Shown one piece after another: positions 52,507 through 59,177 of a DNA stretch of 64,000 nucleotides (position 1 is its first letter; each line of letters starts with the position of its first letter). The position numbers and the translations under genes were made by a program. The notes under the pieces are model-generated. The model was not told the DNA's origin. It did not search any database and saw only the letters and a list, made by a program, of their open reading frames with translations. Source of the stretch: Thermanaerothrix daxensis. Its GTDB lineage: Bacteria > Chloroflexota > Anaerolineae > Anaerolineales > Anaerolineaceae. The DNA lies in the NCBI RefSeq assembly GCF_001306145.1, contig NZ_LGKO01000006.1:124001-188000 (forward strand), read 5' to 3'.

Positions 52507-52509
52507 AGC

Positions 52510-53025
52510 CTACTCTCCGGAGAAGAGATCGCGAAAGGTGAGTTCAAACATCCAGATATCGTATTCATAGGCATCATCAAACGGAGGCGGCACGACAGCC
52601 AGGAGGCGAAACTTTTTGCTGGCGAGTTGCTCACGGAAGCGTTCGGGGACATTGCCGGGATTGCCGAACTGGGAATGCAGGATGATGGTCTCGGTGTTAT
52701 CGGCCTCTTTGAGAAGATCGAGCAGTGCCTCGGTTTCGGGAGTGATGGAACCCGGTTCACAGATGGCGGCAATGAATTTCTCAGGCCCCGCGGCCAGTAC
52801 ATCCACAACAAAAGAGTGCTCACCCAGCAAGACGCGGGGCAAAATGTAAATGGTTTCCTCGCCGCGGTTGTACAACGCCCGCGCCATGTAAAAACGAAAG
52901 ATGTGGCGCAGGTGCATGTCTTCATCCGGGGGTTTGAGAATGTCGCTGCGAAAGGCGGTGTAGGTCTTGGTGTGGGCGGGCAAAACCCTCGGAGGCTCAA
53001 ACGTGGGATCGAGTTGAAGGTTCAT
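52510..53025 (-). CDS. Unknown protein in the sgc-like operon
   Basis: A 171-residue soluble protein with no family I recognise. It starts at 53025 after GGAGGCAGG and overlaps the regulator gene by 29 bases; EIIB follows after three bases. So it is certainly part of the operon. Seen: HLRHIFRFYMARALYNRGEE, then GEHSFVVDVLAAGPEKFIAAICEPG, then ETEALLDLLKEADNTETIILH. The hydrophobic-D-hydrophobic followed by C-E-x-G arrangement faintly recalls a nuclease-type core, which I treat as coincidence until tested. E. coli sgc has no counterpart. Confidence 0.8.
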   Translation of the reverse strand: MNLQLDPTFEPPRVLPAHTKTYTAFRSDILKPPDEDMHLRHIFRFYMARALYNRGEETIYILPRVLLGEHSFVVDVLAAGPEKFIAAICEPGSITPETEALLDLLKEADNTETIILHSQFGNPGNVPERFREQLASKKFRLLAVVPPPFDDAYEYDIWMFELTFRDLFSGE

Positions 53026-53833
53026 CCCTGCCTCCAAATGCCATTTCAGAATCGGGTTCTGTTAGGTAGACCTGGATGCCCATTTTTTCAAGGGCTTCCA
53101 CCATGGCGTGGGGGGCATTGGTGTCGGTGACAATCGCGTCAATGGCAGAAAGGGGGGCAATGGAAGCAAAGGCGGTGACTCCGAATTTGCTGCTGTCGGC
53201 GACAACGATTTTTTCGCGCGCTGTGCGCAACAGGACCTGCTTGATCTGTGTGTCTTCGAGGTTGTATTCGGTCAGCCCGTCTTCGAGGCTGATGCCCCCG
53301 ACGCCGATAAATGCCTTATCCACATGCAGTTCCTGGTAGATGCGCTCGGCCATGGCACCGATCATTGAAAGCTCGCGCGGGCGCACGATCCCGCCGGTCA
53401 AGATCAGGCGTGCATCCACCTCCAGAGAAAGGTGATTGACCACCGCATTGGCGATCTGCAGGCATGAGGTGACAATGGTGAGGTTGCGCCGGGCTTTTAG
53501 ATGGGGGACGATTTCCAGGGTGGTGGTCCCCACATCCAGGGCGATGCTGTCGCCGTCGTAGACGAGCTCGGCGGCTTTGCGGCCAATAGCCCGTTTGGCG
53601 GGCTGGTTCTTGGTGGCGCGGGTGTTAAAGGGGGGTTCATAACTGCGCCCCAGGTTGGCAATGGCTCCACCGTGGACACGGCGTAGCAGGCCCTGGCGAT
53701 CCAGCTCATTCAGATCGCGGCGTGCGGTCATCTCTGAGACGTTGAACAGGCGGGCAATCTCCGCAATGGAGATGCTGCCCTTCTCGAGCACCCACTCCAC
53801 AATTTTGGCATGACGTTCCGCCGTATTCATCAT
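52997..53833 (-). CDS. DeoR-family repressor (SgcR type)
   Basis: A 278-residue regulator. N-terminal DeoR helix-turn-helix: RHAKIVEWVLEKGSISIAEIARLFNVSEMTARRDLNELDRQGLLRRVHGGA in several pieces, followed by a sugar-phosphate-sensing (ISOCOT) domain with DGDSIALDVGTTTLEIV, LTGGIVRPRELSMIG and VVADSSKFG. It probably represses its own operon until a sugar phosphate binds. Two repeated sites overlap the promoter just upstream. It heads the operon and its 3' end overlaps the unknown gene. Confidence 0.93.
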   Translation of the reverse strand: MMNTAERHAKIVEWVLEKGSISIAEIARLFNVSEMTARRDLNELDRQGLLRRVHGGAIANLGRSYEPPFNTRATKNQPAKRAIGRKAAELVYDGDSIALDVGTTTLEIVPHLKARRNLTIVTSCLQIANAVVNHLSLEVDARLILTGGIVRPRELSMIGAMAERIYQELHVDKAFIGVGGISLEDGLTEYNLEDTQIKQVLLRTAREKIVVADSSKFGVTAFASIAPLSAIDAIVTDTNAPHAMVEALEKMGIQVYLTEPDSEMAFGGRDEPSTRSHV

Positions 53834-53845
53834 CCGATTTCCTTA

Positions 53846-53887
53846 TGTTCGATTGTGTTTATATATTACAAATTTTTTGTTCGAATG
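53846..53887. promoter_or_regulatory. Paired DeoR-type operator sites
   Basis: TGTTCGATTG (53846-53855) and TGTTCGAATG (53878-53887) are near-identical direct repeats spaced 32 bases apart, i.e. three helical turns. One overlaps the -35 box and the other the transcription start of the sgc-like promoter. TTCGAA-type repeats are common DeoR-family operators. Confidence 0.65.
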
Positions 53888-53891
53888 TCAA
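53863..53891 (-). promoter_or_regulatory. Sigma-70 promoter of the sgc-like operon
   Basis: On the minus strand: TTGACA (53891-53886), a 17-base spacer and TAATAT (53868-53863). Start about 53856, leader about 23 bases to the ATG at 53833, with AAGGA before the ATG. Confidence 0.8.
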
Positions 53892-53911
53892 TTGGTTTTT
53901 TCGTAATTTTA

Positions 53912-54055
53912 CTCTTGACATTTCCTTTTTTATGCTTTGTAGTAGTTGCAAACAGGTTTGTATTGCAAACTAGTATGTGGGGTTCACCTATGGGCCCTCA
54001 ACCCCCGCTTGAAGATTGGCTGCGCCGCCCCCAGCGCTATTGGTACATTGATGGT
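53912..54055 (+). repeat. 144-bp direct repeat, copy A (promoter plus gene start)
   Basis: Matches 56491-56634 over the full 144 bases with ten substitutions and no gaps. It contains a TTGACA/TGTAGT promoter, the GCAAAC/GTTTG repeats and the first 22 codons of the ABC-cassette membrane gene. In the coding part most differences are silent, which suggests both copies were once under selection. Confidence 0.9.
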
Positions 54056-54085
54056 TTGTGCTCAGCGGCGGAGGAAATTAGTTGA
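53990..54085 (+). pseudogene. Truncated copy of the ABC-cassette membrane protein gene
   Basis: Reads MGPQPPLEDWLRRPQRYWYI then DGLCSAAEEIS and a stop: the first 22 residues match the intact gene at 56569, after which homology ends. The remainder of the gene has been replaced by the methyltransferase cassette. The promoter in front appears largely intact, so a short peptide could still be made. Region 54086-54145 beyond it shows nothing further. Confidence 0.85.
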
Positions 54086-54145
54086 TTTGTGGGGGTGACT
54101 CGTAGTTGAGGTGGGGAGCACCACCTGGATAAAGTCCCTAAATGC

Positions 54146-55354
54146 TTATGTGCGATACTCAGTGATCAGGTCTTGACGTTTCTGGTACCCCTCGCAGTGG
54201 TTTGAGATGGGACACTCGGGGCATTGGGGTTTGTCATGGTTGAAGCAATAATGCGTGCCAATGAAGATTAGCCCATCATCGAAATCCCCCGCCGAAAGGG
54301 GTGAAGCAGGATTTTCCTTGTTATGTAGCAATAGATAGGCGTGTTGAATGCGTTGAATTTCTATTTTTTGCGGTGCTTTGGTGTGGGTCTTTAAGTGCGT
54401 GATGCAAATTTCGTTATAAGCCTCACAAATTTCAGAGGGAAGATTTAATCTCCTGGAGGGGGACATTCCACGAATGTTGGTGACGCGCAAGTAATTTTTC
54501 CCACCTTTTCCCCGCCCTTTCTGAAGGACTGGGGTTTTGTGGTGAGTGTAGTCGTCTTCAGTGGCCCACTTCAACAGATAACCTGTGCGCCACAGAACAC
54601 GCCCGGCGTTTGAGTCGAAAGGTACCTCGTAAGAGAGTCCTTGCCACGATTCCTCCTGACGGCGGATCAGTGAAAAGGAGGATACCAGCCACTTGCCAAA
54701 CAAATGGGCTCCCTTGTCCCCAATGGCCTTCCCCAGGCCATATCTCGGATCATCCTTAATTTTTTGAGTCATCTTCTCTGTGGATGGATAGGTTTCAAGG
54801 TGGTCCAGCAGGGGTGTCGTTGAATCGCCCCGATCTTGGTGTAAAAGATGGATTAGCGCAAGCGGTACTCCCCAGCGGAACACAGCATAACCAAGCGCCT
54901 GCCGGGCATTATCCATGAACAAATTGTAGCGATTGGGATTGGTCCGATTGGACCTTGCCCAATCTTCTGCACGCAACTTCTTAACACACTCGTGTTGTTC
55001 CAATAATTTGTCAATGCCCACCCTTAATTTCTCAAAGAAACGTATGGGGTTATGCAAAAAGTCTATCTGCTGGCGATACAGGTCATTAGTAATCCGTTGA
55101 ACCCATTGGCGCAGTCCCACCATGTCAGGGCCCTGATCCAGCACAGCGCTCAATAACAGAAAACGTGCTAAGAGCTCGCGTCGGGTTATGGCGCCGTCTA
55201 AATCATCGAGATGGTTTATGTCCAGGTTCCCATCGGCAAGGACGATACCAGCAAAGGGGTCAATGAATCTTAAGTCGGGGTGGGAGGGGTGTTCTTTTCC
55301 GATCTTGGCAATTTGCAAAATGAGTGTGGCGGTGGGGTCAGATAACGTTGGCAT
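54146..55354 (-). CDS. HhH-GPD-like protein with C-terminal Fe-S loop, methyltransferase partner
   Basis: A 402-residue protein. Near the end it has C370-x7-C378-x2-C381-x5-C387 in a context (GLIFIGTHYC to ISNHCEGY) like the iron-sulfur loop of endonuclease III and MutY. Upstream, GLGKAIGDKGAHLFGKW (K214) resembles a helix-hairpin-helix and VPFDSNAGRVLWRTGYLL (D247) resembles the catalytic Asp segment of HhH-GPD glycosylases (D-T/G-N/H-V-x-R-V). The N-terminal ~200 residues match nothing I know. The ATG overlaps the methyltransferase stop (ATGA), as in restriction-modification pairs. A role as a base-excising restriction enzyme is my inference. Confidence 0.7.
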   Translation of the reverse strand: MPTLSDPTATLILQIAKIGKEHPSHPDLRFIDPFAGIVLADGNLDINHLDDLDGAITRRELLARFLLLSAVLDQGPDMVGLRQWVQRITNDLYRQQIDFLHNPIRFFEKLRVGIDKLLEQHECVKKLRAEDWARSNRTNPNRYNLFMDNARQALGYAVFRWGVPLALIHLLHQDRGDSTTPLLDHLETYPSTEKMTQKIKDDPRYGLGKAIGDKGAHLFGKWLVSSFSLIRRQEESWQGLSYEVPFDSNAGRVLWRTGYLLKWATEDDYTHHKTPVLQKGRGKGGKNYLRVTNIRGMSPSRRLNLPSEICEAYNEICITHLKTHTKAPQKIEIQRIQHAYLLLHNKENPASPLSAGDFDDGLIFIGTHYCFNHDKPQCPECPISNHCEGYQKRQDLITEYRT

Positions 55355-56280
55355 CAGGGTTCTTCAAATAGTGGGATTTGTGTGGTTTCCTCGGCGGGTT
55401 TATGCTGAAATGAGGCTGACTTGTTTAGATCCACTTTTTCAAAAACTGCTACAAGCTGTTGGGCTCGCAGTGCCAGTGGTTCATTAATGCGTTGTGTGGC
55501 TAATTGCACATACCTTTCAATGATCTCGTACCCCGCAAATTGGCGACCCAGGTGATGGGCCACCTTAAGCGTCTGGCCGGAGCCGGTAAATGGATCCAGG
55601 ATGAGATCGCCCGGATATGAATACAACTGAATCAGGCGATAGGGAATTTCTTCGGGGAAGGGAGCCGGGTGGTCAATGACCCCAGGGGGGACGGGGGCGA
55701 TGTGCCAGATGTTGTTGGCAATGTCAAGCGTAAAGAGACGATCAATGGGATAGCGCGCTGCCTCCTTCTCGGCCTGGGTGCGCCCCGCATAGGGCTTGGG
55801 CCCAGGTTTTTGGAAGACCAAAATGTACTCGTTCATGATGTTAGGGTAGTAGTAACCAGGGTAAGGGTTTTGGATGCTCACCCCCGCTCGCTTGACCCCT
55901 GCGGTGCACTTATGCCAGATGATGTCCTGATGAAACAGCCAGCCACTGGCGGTGAGACGGGCTACGGTGTCAAAAGGAACAGGGTACAACCGACCCTCAA
56001 GCAAGACGGTACCAATGACGATGGCGCAGAACCCTCCCGGGCGCGTGACACGATAAACTTCCTGGAAGATGCGCGTTAACCAATCCAGATACTCTTCGTA
56101 ATCTCTGTACCCGTTAGCGTAGCGCCGTGTTCGATAATACTGCTCGCTATTAGTGGCGTGAATATCATAATCAATGGCGTTCCAGTACGGAGGTGATGTA
56201 ACGGTCAAGGCCACGCAATCGTCTGGTAATTCCGGCATGTGCTCACAAGAGTGGCAGTAAATGGTATTCAAGTGCCCCAT
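55354..56280 (-). CDS. Beta-class DNA methyltransferase (N4-cytosine or N6-adenine)
   Basis: A 308-residue SAM-dependent DNA methyltransferase. The catalytic motif TSPPYWN (residues 28-34) comes before the SAM-binding motif DPFTGSGQT (229-237), with the recognition region between them, the beta-class order of PF01555 enzymes. SPPY is most often N4-cytosine but also occurs in N6-adenine enzymes. It modifies one sequence in duplex DNA; the target is unknown. Base composition is lower in GC than surrounding chromosomal genes. First gene of the two-gene cassette, coupled to the HhH-GPD-like gene. Confidence 0.92.
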   Translation of the reverse strand: MGHLNTIYCHSCEHMPELPDDCVALTVTSPPYWNAIDYDIHATNSEQYYRTRRYANGYRDYEEYLDWLTRIFQEVYRVTRPGGFCAIVIGTVLLEGRLYPVPFDTVARLTASGWLFHQDIIWHKCTAGVKRAGVSIQNPYPGYYYPNIMNEYILVFQKPGPKPYAGRTQAEKEAARYPIDRLFTLDIANNIWHIAPVPPGVIDHPAPFPEEIPYRLIQLYSYPGDLILDPFTGSGQTLKVAHHLGRQFAGYEIIERYVQLATQRINEPLALRAQQLVAVFEKVDLNKSASFQHKPAEETTQIPLFEEP

Positions 56281-56493
56281 CCTTTTCGTGCTCTCTCATA
56301 CTCCAGCCAATGTGCTTTGTTCTTCATCTTACTTTCAGGTTGGAGGTGTGTCAAGCAAGTGGCACGCACCCGTGGACGTTTACGTTTTGGTCAGATCAAA
56401 AGTTTAAACCATCGGGTCACTTCCAGAATAAAAAGACCTCATGGGATTTTCGAGTGGTTGAATGAGTCGCTAGCCGGTTACTGGGTCAAGCTC

Positions 56494-56522
56494 TTGACAT
56501 TCCCTTTTTTATGCTTTATAGT
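56494..56522 (+). promoter_or_regulatory. Sigma-70 promoter of the ABC cassette
   Basis: TTGACA (56494-56499), 17 bases, TATAGT (56517-56522). The start near 56529 falls inside the GCAAAC/GTTTG repeats. Confidence 0.8.
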
Positions 56523-56526
56523 AATT

Positions 56527-56549
56527 GCAAACAGGTTTGTAGTGCAAAC
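56527..56549. promoter_or_regulatory. Probable operator with GCAAAC/GTTTGT repeats
   Basis: GCAAAC, GTTTGT and GCAAAC stand at 56527, 56535 and 56544, giving overlapping inverted repeats around the transcription start. The same arrangement is kept in copy A at 53946-53970. A likely target is the winged-helix protein encoded second in this operon. Confidence 0.55.
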
Positions 56550-56568
56550 TAGTATGTGAGGTTCATCT

Positions 56569-57201
56569 ATGGCCCCTCAACCCCCTCTCGAAGATTGGCT
56601 GCGCCGCCCCCAGCGCTACTGGTACATTGATGGTCTCACCGAGATGGCAGTGGGCGGGGTTTTTGTGCTCGTGGCGCTGACCTACCTGGTCCCTTTGCTT
56701 CTGCCCTCGCACCAGGGCCTGGTCATGGGCATTTTACAGCCCCTGGTCGTCATTGGCGCCGTGCTCGGTGCACGCCCCCTGGTGCGCTACCTCAAGGAGC
56801 GCATCACCTACCCCCGCACCGGCCGGGTGAATTACCGTCAGCCCACCCCGGCGCGGCGGCGCTGGCTGATCGCCCTGACTTTCCTGATCGCTCTTGGACT
56901 GGCCGCCCTGGTCTCCCGCATCGGTGCCACCTTCGGGCAGCGCTGGTTGCCCATGGTCAGCGCCTTTATCATCGCCTTTGTCGCGGCGCTGGGCGTGCGC
57001 CTACGCCTGATGCGCTTTCTGGTGCTGGCCCTCTACATCCTGGGGGTAGGGGCGCTGATCACCTGGCTGGCGCCGGCGGAGCCCCTGGATGCCCTGGCTT
57101 TCTTCGGCCTGACCGGCCTGGGCTGGCTGGCTTCGGGCGGTTGGGCGCTGTGGCACTACCTGCGCCAGACCCATCCCCCGAGCGCGGAGGAGGTCCAATG
57201 A
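56569..57201 (+). CDS. Integral membrane protein of the ABC cassette
   Basis: A 210-residue membrane protein with about six hydrophobic segments in three pairs. The N-terminus MAPQPPLEDWLRRPQRYWYI is cytoplasmic-looking and is the part duplicated at 53990. I do not recognise the family. It leads an operon with a winged-helix regulator, an ABC ATPase and a permease, so it may be a sensor or a third transport subunit. The ATG has no strong Shine-Dalgarno (GTGAGGTTC). Its stop overlaps the regulator ATG (ATGA). Confidence 0.8.
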   Translation: MAPQPPLEDWLRRPQRYWYIDGLTEMAVGGVFVLVALTYLVPLLLPSHQGLVMGILQPLVVIGAVLGARPLVRYLKERITYPRTGRVNYRQPTPARRRWLIALTFLIALGLAALVSRIGATFGQRWLPMVSAFIIAFVAALGVRLRLMRFLVLALYILGVGALITWLAPAEPLDALAFFGLTGLGWLASGGWALWHYLRQTHPPSAEEVQ

Positions 57202-57512
57202 CCCCGCCGCATTGGAGCGACCTGGATCGGGTGATTCACGAGCCGGCCCGGCTGATGATCGTGACTCTGCTCTACGCTGTGGAGCAAGCCGATTTCCTCT
57301 ACCTGCTGCACGAGACCGGCCTGACCAAGGGCAATTTATCGGCCCACCTGAGCAAACTGGAAGAGGCCGGCTACGTCCGCATCGAAAAGACCTTCCGCGG
57401 CAAGATCCCGCACACGCTCGTCGCTCTGACCCCGGCCGGACGCGCCGCATTCGAGACCTACCGCCAGCAACTCAGCCACCTGATCCATCCCCCTTCTGAA
57501 GGAGCATCCTGA
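57198..57512 (+). CDS. Winged-helix transcriptional regulator
   Basis: A 104-residue single-domain regulator. HEPARLMIVTLLYAVEQADF, LTKGNLSAHLSKLEEAGYVRIEK and a wing KIPHTLVALTPAGRAAFE fit the ArsR/MarR-like 'winged helix DNA-binding' group often found beside ABC-transporter genes. It probably binds the GCAAAC/GTTTG repeats upstream of the cassette and represses it. ATG overlaps the previous stop; its TGA overlaps the ATG of the ABC ATPase. The signal it senses is unknown. Confidence 0.88.
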   Translation: MTPPHWSDLDRVIHEPARLMIVTLLYAVEQADFLYLLHETGLTKGNLSAHLSKLEEAGYVRIEKTFRGKIPHTLVALTPAGRAAFETYRQQLSHLIHPPSEGAS

Positions 57513-58456
57513 TGTCTCTGTATGCCATTCGTACCGAACACCTCTCGCGCGCGTTTGGCACCCTGCGCGCGGTGGACGATCTCAACCTGGAGGTGCCTGC
57601 CGGGATTATCTTTGGCTTTCTGGGCCCCAATGGTGCCGGTAAAACTACCACCATCCGCCTTTTGCTGGGTCTGCTGCCCCCCACCACCGGCACGGCGTTC
57701 GTCCTCGGGTACGACGTGCGCACCCAGGCGGATGCCGTGCGAGCGCGTTGTGGCGCTCTGCTGGAGCATACCGGCCTTTACGAGCGTTTGAGCGCCGAGG
57801 ACAACCTGGAATTCTTCGGGCGGGTGGCCCGCCTGCCGCGCGCCGAGCGCCGGGCGCGCATCCGCCAGTTGCTCACCGATGTGGGACTGTGGGAGCGCCG
57901 GGCTGAGCCGATTGCCACCTGGAGCCGCGGGATGAAGCAGAAACTGGCCATTGCCCGGGCGCTGCTGCACCGCCCGGCGCTGCTGTTCCTGGATGAGCCC
58001 ACTGCCGGGCTGGATGCCCTGGCTGCCGCGGCTCTGCGCGAGGACCTGGCTGCCCTGGCCCGACAGGAGGGCATTACCATCTTCCTCACCACCCACAACC
58101 TCACCGAAGCCGAGAGGCTCTGTCAGCAGGTGGCCGTGATCCGCGAGGGGCGTCTGCTGGCGGTGGGCAGCCCGGAGGCACTGCGCCGGCAGCGCCAGGC
58201 CCCGGTGCACGTGGTGACCACAGGGCTCTCTCCGGCGGTGCTGGAGGGTTTGCGTGCCACTTTCGGTGCCGAGGTCGTCCAACCGGGAGCGGCTGACGGG
58301 CACCTGGTGCTGAACCTGGGGCCGCAGCAATCGGCGGCTGCGGTGGTGGCGTACCTGGTCCGGCAGGGGGTTGCCGTGGAAGAAGTGCGCCGTGAAGGCG
58401 CCAGTTTAGAAACGGTCTTTTTGAACCTGGTGCAGGAGAACGAACATGGGATATGA
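57512..58456 (+). CDS. ABC transporter ATP-binding protein
   Basis: A 314-residue ATPase of the DrrA/NatA-type exporter group. Seen: Walker A GPNGAGKT (residues 38-45), signature region TWSRGMKQKLAIARALL (WSRGMKQ in place of LSGGQ, common in this group), Walker B LLFLDEPTAGLD and switch His in FLTTHNLTEAE. The C-terminal ~80 residues form the DUF4162-like tail. It pairs with the permease that follows, 11 bases of overlap. Substrate unknown; such pairs export drugs, lantibiotics or ions. Confidence 0.93.
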   Translation: MSLYAIRTEHLSRAFGTLRAVDDLNLEVPAGIIFGFLGPNGAGKTTTIRLLLGLLPPTTGTAFVLGYDVRTQADAVRARCGALLEHTGLYERLSAEDNLEFFGRVARLPRAERRARIRQLLTDVGLWERRAEPIATWSRGMKQKLAIARALLHRPALLFLDEPTAGLDALAAAALREDLAALARQEGITIFLTTHNLTEAERLCQQVAVIREGRLLAVGSPEALRRQRQAPVHVVTTGLSPAVLEGLRATFGAEVVQPGAADGHLVLNLGPQQSAAAVVAYLVRQGVAVEEVRREGASLETVFLNLVQENEHGI

Positions 58457-59177
58457 CATTCAGACCATGCTTTGGAAGGAGTGGAAAGAACTCTTTGCGC
58501 GGCGTGCCGCCGGACGCGGCACCTTGCTTTCCACGCTGATCATCCTGGGGATGCTGGGCGTCTTCCTGCCTCTGCAGGTGGGTGCCGACTGGTTTACCCA
58601 GCCCCTGACGCTGATCGTCTGGGCGTGGCTGCCCATTTTCCTCACCCTGGGGATGGTGACCGATTCGTTCGCCGGCGAGCGTGAGCGCCACACCCTGGAA
58701 ACCCTGCTCTCCACCCGCCTGCCGGATGCGGCCATCCTGCTGGGGAAGCTCCTGGCGGCAGTGCTCTATGGGTGGAGTGTGGCCGTGCTCAGCCTGCTGC
58801 TGGCGGCGCTCACCCTTAACCTGGCCCTGAAGAATGGGCCGTACTTCTACGCCCCCGGTTTTCTGGCGGCAGCGTTGGGCTTCAGTTTGCTCAGTACGGG
58901 GCTCTTTGCCGGCCTGGGCGTGCTGGCTTCCCTGCGCGCCGCGACGGCGCGGCAGGCTTACCAGCGCCTGAGCCTGCTTCTGCTGGTGTTTTACTTCTTG
59001 CCTTTCGGGGTGCAGTTCCTGCCTACCGATCTGCGCCTGCGCCTTCTGGATGCGCTGATGCGCCTGGACCTGGCGAGCGTAGCGGTGGGGGTGATGGGGG
59101 TGCTGCTGGTTCTGAATCTGGCCGTGCTGAGCCTGTGCTTCCGGCGCTTCCAGAGAGCGCGCCTGCTGCTGGATTAG
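58446..59177 (+). CDS. ABC transporter permease (ABC-2 type)
   Basis: A 243-residue permease with about six hydrophobic segments. MLWKEWKELFARR at the N-terminus is the typical cytoplasmic elbow of ABC-2 permeases, and the motif DSFAGERERHTLETLLSTRL is the hallmark found after the second membrane segment. Forms a homodimer with the ATPase dimer. It starts inside the ATPase gene and its end overlaps the convergent penicillin-binding-protein-like gene by four bases. Confidence 0.9.
   Translation: MGYDIQTMLWKEWKELFARRAAGRGTLLSTLIILGMLGVFLPLQVGADWFTQPLTLIVWAWLPIFLTLGMVTDSFAGERERHTLETLLSTRLPDAAILLGKLLAAVLYGWSVAVLSLLLAALTLNLALKNGPYFYAPGFLAAALGFSLLSTGLFAGLGVLASLRAATARQAYQRLSLLLLVFYFLPFGVQFLPTDLRLRLLDALMRLDLASVAVGVMGVLLVLNLAVLSLCFRRFQRARLLLD

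Larger units (their letters stand above)
56491..56634 (+). repeat. 144-bp direct repeat, copy B
   Basis: Partner of 53912-54055 (ten substitutions). Here the sequence continues into the complete membrane-protein gene. The stretch 56281-56490 between the methyltransferase start and this repeat holds no gene I can support. Confidence 0.9.
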
